A stretch of DNA of 64,000 bases from Marsupella aquatica (lineage: Eukaryota; Marchantiophyta), in NCBI GenBank assembly GCA_973895155.1, contig OZ316895.1:19778001-19842000 (forward strand), read 5' to 3'. Made by a program: the position numbers and the translations under genes. The notes beneath the pieces are model-generated. The model did no database searches. It was not told the DNA's origin and worked only from the letters and a program-made list of their open reading frames with translations. Positions within the stretch are counted from its first letter, which is position 1. Every line of letters starts with the position of its first letter. Shown here piece after piece: positions 56,241-64,000 of the stretch.

Positions 56241-57200
56241 GGGGAGTTCACCTCAAAAACCTTTGATGATTTCTGCACAATAGCAGGAATCGATGCCCAA
56301 TGTCCAATACCCTACGTCCATTTCCAAAATGGCATTGTTGAATCACTCATTAAAAGACTCGGGTATGGCACGCATGACAGTAAACAGGAAACAAGTTTAC
56401 TGGTACCAGCAAAACTTTTCCTGTAATCAGCAAAAAGTTACTGTAACTAAGAAAAATAACCATGTCAAAATATTTTCTAAAAAATCTCATTTTCCAAAAA
56501 AAATTAAATTACAACATTTTTTGGCTAGCTTTGGGCGCTAGCATTACCAGCGTCGGGCGCTAGCCAAAAAAATGAAAAAATTGAAAAAAAACTATTTCAA
56601 AAAAATATTTCAAAAAAAATTACCACTCATTTTCCTGTTACCAATTTCTATTTTTTGTTACTGTTTGCTGTTTCCTATCATTTGTAAATACCCCAAAGAC
56701 TCCAGAGGATAGCAATCTGACCATTACTAATGTAGACACACCTCCCAAATACTGCATGGGGACGCGCTATTTTACTTGCCACGGATTTACTAAAACATAG
56801 ACCATTGGCATTCAACTCACAGTCCCCATACCACCTTGCATTTGGCCACCCAACTGATCCCATCTGAGAATATTTTGATGTCTAGTCCTTGTTCCTATTC
56901 TTGGCCCTAAGCATACAAAAATAGGCCCTTAGCAGCAGAAAGGCATATACATAGGAGTAGACTCACCTTCAATTATTAGGTCCTTAGAACCTACAACTGG
57001 GGACGTCTTCAAAGTGAGATTTCAAGACTATCATTTATTTGAAGACATATTTCCACAATTAATTGCACTCAAGCATGAATCTAAAAGACCCAACAGTAGT
57101 ACACCCTAGTTAATCTGGACAACACCAAATCCCTTCTGGAATGACCCCCATCCTAGACACTCAGACGAGGAAGTCCAACATACCCTCCACTTAACCAAAA
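56241..57200 (+). pseudogene. Copia-1 integrase continuation
   Basis: Resumes GEFTSKTFDDFCTIAGI, then YVHFQNGIVESLIKR (the catalytic E region). After MITE copy B it continues with a frame like LLKHRPLAFNSQSPYHLAFG and then GIYIGVDSPSIIRSLEPTTG, a block shared by many plant Copia polyproteins. It ends with EEVQHTLHLTKMLDKF near 57215. Several in-frame TGA and TAG codons replace residues that are usually arginine. Confidence 0.85.
56361..56694 (+). mobile_element. hAT-type MITE, copy B (in Copia-1 integrase)
   Basis: 334 bp flanked by the 8-bp duplication aaagactc (56353-56360 and 56695-56702). Same orientation as copy A, ends gggtatggcacgcatgacag and catttgtaaatacccc. It contains ggctagctttgggcgctagc plus an extra ccagcgtcgggcgctagcc. 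Confidence 0.9.
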
Positions 57201-57239
57201 TGTTGGATAAATTCTTGACACCAGTGGTGGACCTACCAC

Positions 57240-58735
57240 CCAACGCCCTCACCAATCCCAACACTCACGCCTAAGTGCCCTTGGTGCCCAAACGCCTCCA
57301 CGGAATACTTTGAGCAAGCAACCTAGTGCCCCTTGCACCGCATGCGGCCCCTCCCATACAAAGCCGCACTTGCTCTCCAACACGACCGCTACTCAACGGT
57401 CCTCACTGTCTGCACAAGCAACCAAGCATCTCGGTAAGTAACCCTTCAGGATCTAGAACTGACCAAGTCTAGCATCCTAACTCAAGCTCAATAGACGTTG
57501 GTAAATAGGTCAGCGATAGGTCCTCCCGATGCCATAAGCCGGAACCAGAACCCACGCCCACTGTTTGTCCAGAATAGCTCCTTCCTTGGGCGCGGCCGGG
57601 GTTCCCCCTTGTACCTATCCATCACCAACTGACCGCCCTCACCCTAGGACATGCTCTTGGCCCAAATAGTGTAGCTTGTCTTAAAGCTTGTCCCAAGCTT
57701 GTCCCAACACGCCGGGACCAGAATGGTCCCGACCCTAGCAACCAACTCCCGGTTCTCGCCCCACTGATGGTCTAGGGGCTGAGCACCCTTGGAACTCAAC
57801 CTCCACGCCTACTTGGCCTTGCCTCCCCAACGCAAGTTCCCTTGGGAGACTGAATGCGGCTTGGCTGCTGTTTGGTAGGATTTGGCAAGCAGGCGAGCTA
57901 GCACCCGCAAACCTTGAGAACCCATGGCACCCCCAGACCCAACTGAGCTCAGGAGGTCATAGCCCTCCTTGATAGCTTTCCAACGCACCCAAGAAGTCCT
58001 CCAACGGACTTCCCGTTAAGAAGATATCGTCGTTTTTGTTTGGCGCTTTCCCTTAGTGTCGCGACTGCCGCGGCTCACGACTTCGGCTTGCCCTTGGCCC
58101 CCAGGGAGACACCACTCCCCTCATATATGCTTTTGGAGACCTGCCACCCCCAGACCAACTTTGGTCCGTAAACATTTGGCCTCCAACCCGGATCCTATCG
58201 CGCATAGTGGGCGCGCCACCAACTGGCAACACCCATAACTTTCTCGTTAGGCGTCCGCAAGCGGAGTGCCTTAGCCCGTTGTGATTGGGCCGACCTAGTG
58301 CTCATGCCTAGGCCCTACAGTCTCAGTCTCATTGCCGCTCAGGGTCCGCGATCGGCCAAACTCGGATCGGGCCCTAACTCACGCTTGAAGCGTCCGTTGC
58401 CCATGGAGTCAACTCCATTGGCCTTGGGCCCAAGAGAAGTTCACACTCAAGCCCTCAGAACTCAAAGTCCGTCGGGGGGCTCGGACGGTCGACCTTGAGT
58501 TCGGCCCCTTTCCTCTTGACCCGACCAGCTCTGAGCTTGCCTAAGTCCTTAGTGTGTGTCACCAGCTTGGCTCCTTGCCTTTGCTAGTGCCACGTCTCAT
58601 TGCTCACTAGTCTCCCCATGCTAAGTCCTCCCTAGATGGTCTATCTGGGTCTAGACCATAAGGGAGCTCGGCGTCAGAGTCAGCAACACCGGAGCTAAGT
58701 GTTAAGGTAGTCAAGTTCCGCGACTACGCCTTTGA
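57240..58735. mobile_element. GC-rich insertion in Copia-1, unidentified
   Basis: About 1.5 kb of clearly higher GC content than its surroundings, between Copia-1 segments that belong next to each other (LHLTKMLDKF before; FDAINVTHTYIEAGN after). No coding domain recognised; short frames at 58056-58238 and 58298-58498 are not recognisable. It could be a solo LTR or other non-autonomous element. I could not settle the exact ends or a target duplication. Confidence 0.5.
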
Positions 58736-58739
58736 TGCT

Positions 58740-59470
58740 ATAAATGTCACACATACATATATAGAGGCGGGTAATGTATCAACTAGGCTGAAAATGACAA
58801 AAACCCTAGCAGATGTACCACCTCAAACTAAAAGTGGACGTCCGACCAGATCCAAGGAGACCCATCCACGATAGAAGAGGAATTCCCTACCTGTACCAAG
58901 AACAACTCATGGCCCGACACCTGCAACAACAATCCTCCCCGACACCTACAACAACAAACCTCCTCCCACACACAAAAAATGAAGAAATCTCAATACACTA
59001 TATGCATACGGGAAAAGTGTGGCCCCGTGGAAATGAATGAGCACTTTTCATTTTATATTTCACAAGAAATTACGAATGACACTCTAGATCCACTTACAGT
59101 TTTGGAAGCATAGAACAAAAATGATGGGCTCCAATGGGAGGAGGCTATTAACTCATAATTGGATTCACTTATAAAGAGACAAGTTTCTGGCCCAATAATC
59201 TTGGTACCACCAGATACAAACTTCACAGGATATAAGTTTACATTCGTGAGAAATGGATTAGCTACAGATACATGATTGCCTTTGCTCTCATTTGTAAATT
59301 AGTCATTCATCTTATGGACGTAGTCACGGCATACCTGTATGGTATTCTGGACACATAAATTTTTATGAAAGCCCCCCCCCCCGAGCTGATCAAGCGTGTG
59401 GCCTTCCATATTCAGGGGGAAAAAGTCCAACAACTGGCCCCAGATCTACTATCTGGTATAAAGCAAATTA
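58740..59470 (+). pseudogene. Copia-1 linker and reverse transcriptase start
   Basis: FDAINVTHTYIEAGN is followed by SGRPTRSK, a basic linker before the reverse transcriptase. Further on, in several frames, MDVVTAYLYGILDT appears, the reverse-transcriptase block that in Copia carries the first catalytic Asp. A run of ten C at 59372-59381 and several stops break the frame. The rest of the reverse transcriptase and RNase H are not recognisable. Confidence 0.7.
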
Positions 59471-61589
59471 TTGCTATAGAGGCCTCAAAAGAGCATATCA
59501 ACAAAGCTGGACCTTTTGTCCATAAGAACTCTAGTGTGCTACACATACTGCCTAAGTCTACAACACATATGAGCATACCTGCCCACACTGAGCACGGGCA
59601 AGGTTAGAATATACATTTTGGACCTACAATCCAACAGCGCAAGAGTGTGCTACACACACCTAAAGCCCATAAAGTTAAAAAGACATTTGTTGTCCAAGTG
59701 CTCCAATCCATTTGTGATAACATGGCTGTAAGTAGTGGGTAATTCCAAAAGCATGAAGAAACTGAATTTTTTAAAATTTTTTACGGTGTTTAGACTACAA
59801 TTATTGCTAACTGTAACTGAAACAACATTCAAAGTTACTAAGTTCCTAAGTTACGAGTAAACTCAGTTTACGAGTTTACTAGTTCACTACTTAAGAGTTT
59901 ACGAGTTATGCCTTAAGAGTCGGCGACCCTGTGATCGTGACATCTTACGGCTAGTTCAATGGGACTCCACAACGGATGAAGAGCGCACCTTGAAAGGGAA
60001 GGAATGTAGGACATAAGTGCTCATTACTGACTTCTCTTCCACCTTACCTCTCAGACCCTTGCTGAATTCAACCGTCACTTTAAGGATGTCACTTGGAGAC
60101 TTCGTCCATTCTATTCAAGAATGATGAGGACAGAAGAGTTCCTGTATCATTATCCCCAAGTATATGCTGTCACTTGCAATAATTATGACGTGATTGGGAT
60201 GTATAGAGAAGCTCTTCGAATAGACATATGTTATTTGATGAAGAGAATGCCTTTGATGTACCCTGAGAGACAACTGAGATGCCTACCTTACTCCAGAGGA
60301 TCCCCACGCCAGGCTGAGCTGATGGAAGTTACTCAAGCTCAGACTGTTACCCTCGTGGAGCTACTCGAACCAGAAGACATCCGACAACAAGCTTGAGGAG
60401 TAGTCCCAAGTCTTTTTAGTTAGTTTTAAGAATAGTGCATCTTTCCCTATTTTTCAAAATGTGTTCTAGAGCTTTAAAAGCTATGAGACTTCTTTAGTAT
60501 ATAGTCTATACCTAGGAAAACCTGCTGGCAAAATTTCAGAATTTTCCAAGCCAGGAGTAGAAAGTTAAAAATAGTTGAATTTGCTAAGTCTTTAAGTCTA
60601 CCGCATTTACCGGATTACGCCTTTACGCTCTTACGCTTTTACGAGTTTATGTTTTTACGCTTTTAAGGGTTTATGGGTTCTTACTTAGCCATTTCCCGGA
60701 TTTTCACTTACTGAATTGCTATTTTGACTTTTTGAGGAGTATGAAGAGGCATGTCTCTTCGACCCTATGACCTCTTACCCTGTAGGTTTTTACTATAAGA
60801 CCTCTCCACCACTAGTGTAGTTTATGGTTAAGTTATGCATTTCTGCCTCTTCCTTGTGTTAACCTAGTTGATCATGAATCTATGAGTTCGAGATCAGGTT
60901 TAACATTTGGAGAGACTTACCTCCTTCTTGTGTTTTTACCTATGATTATAAACACAGGAAGTAAAATTCCTTTTGTGCAAATCTTTTGAGTTGTAATGAT
61001 AGATTCCTTTTTGGTGATTCATTACAATCTCTTGAGTTCTTGAAGTTAACTCACTGAGTTTAAGTCTTATTTGAAATTGATGGATTTTTTTTCATGTTGC
61101 TTAGTACCATCTAAATGTTGAAGTAGCTACCTTTTAGATCTTATCTGAGTACCATTTAGAAAGAAAGGATAAGACGTGTTGACGACACTTTAAAAGAGTA
61201 CTCTAGTAAGCATTTTAGATCTGAAAAGCAAACGTGGATTTGAATCCTTAAGTCTTTTCATTTTGACTTATGTCTAAAGGAGTAACCTTGGTCTATTCCA
61301 GACTCCCTTAGCATACTTTGAGATTATTTTCTCTTGTGTTTTGTTAATCATTCCTTTTTCATTAATTTATGGTTACCTGATGTTGAGTTATCATCGTAAA
61401 CTACTCACCGCTGTGGAGCAATCTTCAAAATACCTTAGTAAAGTAATCAAACTTGATTACTATGTGTGGAAAACATTTTTAGTTCTTTATTATTGTTTAA
61501 ATCTATCAAACCAATCCCATCTTGTTCTTTATGGGAACGAATACCGAGTTTGAAGACCTTTAAGTGTGTTTTTGGTTCTTCATAGCAAA
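59471..61589. other. Mostly non-coding stretch with one short unknown frame
   Basis: AT-rich with short repeats on the theme tttacgagttt / tacgctttta (59850-59900 and 60600-60680). A 91-codon frame at 60121-60396 (starting MMRTEEFLYHYPQVYAVTCN) is not recognised. No RNA gene was found. Confidence 0.4.
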
Positions 61590-62096
61590 CTACAATGGCT
61601 ATGGCCAAAGAAATTAAAAAGTGAAATTTCTCAAAATTTCTCGTGCATTACCAGGTTAATGAAGTATAATAAACCCGGAAATGACTACAAATTTTAGTTT
61701 TCAGTATGAAATCCGGAAAATGTCGGATAGCACTCTTTGTGACGTTGAAAACTTACGTTCTAGCACTAAGCGAGGAGAGACCGTTCTGGAATGAAGATTA
61801 AAACCGTAAGTTGAGTATCCGGACGAGAACCAAAAGTTCACTCACGAGTACTTAAGGCTTTCAGTTGCCCTGCATTCCTACACCAAACCGCTGCTAGAAC
61901 CGTTACTCTGAAGAAGTGCTTGAGAGGACAAAGCCGGACAAGACTGCCGTTCATAGGCATTTACTATGAGGAATTGGTTACGGGGGAAGTGGGTGATCAT
62001 TTGTTTGAGTGGGGAAGAGAAGAAGTTTTCATTTTTTGGATTTTGTAGGATTTTGGATTGGGCTTAAGTTGGTTTCTTTCTTTTCATCACCTCACC
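61590..62096 (+). repeat. Leader region of family X copy 3
   Basis: Inverted match of 10947-11460 (see there). It ends at the ATG of the coding frame at 62097. Confidence 0.65.
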
Positions 62097-63713
62097 ATGG
62101 TGAAGAGAAAGGATCCGGATTTTTTCCCGGACAAATTTGGAACCCGGACGGTACCTAAGAGATCCACCAAGGAGCGGATGGTGATCGTGAATGAGAAGCC
62201 ACTTCGACCGGAGATACCTTCTGATTAGAGTATGAGAAATTGATTACAGAAGAACTTAGAGGCGATGAGCTGTGATAAGTTGATGGAGTTTCCATGGGGT
62301 TACCAAAGCGCAGTGTTTGTGAGAGAGGTCCAGAATCGTGCGACCCTTACTCCAAAATTTCCGGATTCTATTAGAAGAAATCTGGAAAAGTGGACAGCGG
62401 CTGCTATTTCTTCCCTGTTGGATGTGCCATTGAAGGGAGAAGGTTTTCTGAATTTGAAGGAGAATTACGCTGACAATACTTTCATTGATGGTGAGGTTGA
62501 TCCAAAAGATGGCTGCAAGGTGTCCCAGTGTTCAAATGAGGAGTTCCTTGATGTCCTTTCCTTCTTGTTACCGATCCTATCCCCTGCCAAACCACGTAGA
62601 GTTACAATCCGGATTGGGAATACTATTGCTGCTTCTTACATAGGAGAGAAGAAGATTTCCTGGGCCAAAGTGTTGGAGGAAGTGATAGCTAAGGAAGTCC
62701 GGAATCTTCATTTGAAGACTCCCACATCTCTTTCTTGAGTCTTGAATGATGAGGAAGCATAAGAGTATGAGAACCAGGCTATGTTAGCTCAACTCGGAGA
62801 TCCGGATCGACAATAGACAAAGGAGACCGAATCAGAAGAAGAGCCAGTTGTGGAGGTTAGACCTCCCAGGACCCGGAAAAGTTTGGTGCAGTGTCCGGAT
62901 CCGGACTCTATCACAAATCCAGAAATTGGCCGAAGACCGGAAAGTAGAGGAAGTCTTCCTGGTGTTACACCGAGTTTTAAGTGGATAGCTTCTACTGAGT
63001 TAGATCATGTCCGGACTTTTGTGGAGAGTGCAACCGGAAAGACCAGGCAATTGGAGGGTCTTGTAGGGAAAGTTGTTGAGGTGCTCAACTGCAAGACTCC
63101 GGTTGTCATCATTTCCACTTTGGACATGGTGATTAAAAGTCAGGCCAAGAAGAGTATTTGGGACTTGGAGGATCAGGCAATGAAGGACAAATAGAAGATT
63201 GACACCTTAGTGGATCAGTTAGATGCTACGGAGAAGAAGTTGGAGGAACATCTTCAAATCCAAAAATTGCTGAATGCAACAGTCACCAATGTGCAGGAAG
63301 CTCTCAATGTTTTAGCCTTGGACTTGTTGGAAGGTAATTTGATTGAGAAGTACTTGTCTATTGCCAACCCAGGTACCGTTGTGCAAGTCATTGAGTGTAA
63401 CAACAGATTTGCCAAGAAGATTACAGGAGCGTTTGAGCAGATGCAAAAAGTGTTCATTGATGCAAAATCTATGATTGAACCAGTCAGAGTCTGGATTCCG
63501 AATTCCGAATCTTCACCACCGGAACATACAGACAAGTCGGGAGTTGAAGACTCACCACCCGAATTTGAGAAGATCAAATTTTGTTTCCCTTCTGTCTCAC
63601 CCTTGACTATGACCACTCCACCGAGTGCTCGGATAGATGCTCAGGATGTAGAGGCTATTGCTAGTTTAGGAACACCCACTTCACTAAAACCTGTTGATCA
63701 CGTTGGTACTTAG
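62097..63713 (+). pseudogene. Unknown family X (copy 3), best preserved
   Basis: One reading frame of about 538 codons from ATG 62097 (MVKRKDPDFFPDKFG) to TAG 63713, broken by at least six in-frame stops but no frameshift. Order: TKERMVIVNEKPLRPE, KLMEFPWGYQSAVFV, EKWTAAAISSLLDVPLKGE, FIDGEVDPKDG, PAKPRRVTIRIGNTIAASY, KKISWAKVLEEVIAKEV, an acidic linker, then helical coiled-coil-like segments (DQLDATEKKLEEHLQIQK) and a Ser/Pro-rich end. No catalytic motif, signal peptide or membrane segment seen. Three copies in the window suggest a mobile-element protein, perhaps gag-like; that is inference. Confidence 0.65.
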
Positions 63714-64000
63714 TTTAGGTAGTTAGATAGAGTTAGTTGATGCAATAAGCATAATTCAGTTGTTTTTCAGATTAGTTAAGTTTGGATTTCCGGATCTGAT
63801 TCTGATCCAAATCCGGATTTTTGTTGTGGATGGAAATCTATTTCCGGATTTGTCTTACTTTCAGTTAAGTTTAGCAGTTACAGTTTTACCATGAAACAAG
63901 GAGGTGTTTTCCTTGTGACTTTTTGGATCTTTCATTTGTGCATCTTAAGGAGGAAAACAGATCTGTTAATTGTTATTTAACATTGTGACCACTCTACCAC
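63714..64000. other. 3' flank of family X copy 3
   Basis: Non-coding, with repeated ccggatt motifs (63788-63860). The element probably continues beyond the window. Confidence 0.4.

Larger units (their letters stand above)
17060..59470 (+). mobile_element. Old Copia element (Copia-1), split by a 37-kb nested block
   Basis: Pieces of one plus-strand Copia polyprotein occur in order. They are gag with zinc knuckle (17350-17647), protease and integrase start (17768-18921), integrase continuation (56241-56360 and 56703-57200) and reverse transcriptase start (58740-59370). The integrase frame is cut at 18927 and resumes at 56241. Joining the two with a single copy of ggagtt gives an in-frame RVDGVGEFTSKTFDDFC segment, the expected second catalytic Asp region (canonical D-N-A-G-E-F). 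Further insertions are the MITEs at 17866-18184 and 56361-56694 and a GC-rich block at about 57240-58735. I found no LTRs, so the outer ends are approximate. Many nonsense codons are present. Confidence 0.8.

Noticed and set aside
57240-58735. Ribosomal DNA because of high GC and phrases such as cggtccgaccc-like strings
   Set aside because: No recognisable conserved rRNA core sequence was found on either strand.

Overview
The window looks like transposon-packed nuclear DNA of a land plant. The evidence is plant-type Copia polyproteins, a LINE reverse-transcriptase tail with a zf-RVT-like zinc region, an EDM2-like PHD segment and spliceosomal GT..AG introns. I cannot name the lineage. The Ty3/Gypsy integrase type and the large nested repeats remind me of seedless plants or gymnosperms, but that is only an impression. 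I see no convincing ordinary host gene. Nearly every coding stretch belongs to a mobile element, and most carry stop codons or frameshifts.

The main discovery is a giant, apparently undescribed Mutator-like (MULE) DNA transposon at 20725-55862 (about 35.1 kb). It is bounded by imperfect terminal inverted repeats of about 45 bp and flanked by a perfect 9-bp target-site duplication, atttagtca. It holds two divergent multi-exon genes. The leftward gene (38288 down to 21120) encodes a large protein with an N-terminal FDGNHRLNAW segment resembling the GxxR/GxHR signature of ParB/sulfiredoxin-like folds, a long unknown middle, and a C-terminal ULP1/C48 SUMO-protease-like domain. The rightward gene (41334 to 54674) encodes a MULE-type transposase ending in a SWIM zinc finger. 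Every non-coding compartment sampled (both subterminal regions, introns, the divergent intergenic region) is filled with arrays of one near-perfect 23-bp palindrome, with arms ATCTCGGAGAG and CTCTCCGAGAT. I see this palindrome nowhere else in the window.

Nesting can be read base by base from target duplications. An old Copia element (about 17060-59470) was split inside its integrase by a roughly 2.2 kb element with a 6-bp duplication (18928-56234). The giant MULE landed inside that element. The MULE was then hit by (i) a 3.7 kb non-autonomous LTR element inside the ULP1 domain (21389-25091, duplication atttc), (ii) a 7.5 kb Copia element inside an intronic palindrome array (27129-34650, duplication gatcc), (iii) a 9.2 kb P/hAT-like DNA transposon inside a transposase exon (43976-53207, 8-bp duplication agtgcaat) and (iv) a hAT-type MITE (40012-40345, duplication tctccaag). 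Removing (i), (iii) or the 6-bp-duplication element restores an open reading frame across the junction, which independently supports the calls.

Left flank, 1-17000: a Copia solo LTR with target duplication, decayed Gypsy pieces on the minus strand, two copies of an unrecognised multi-copy family (a third is at the right end), the 3' end of a LINE, and a field of dispersed GGACGCTTT..AAAGCGTCC palindromes. Right flank, 55872-64000: the remainder of the split Copia element, a GC-rich insertion, non-coding DNA, and the best-preserved copy of the unknown family (62097-63713).
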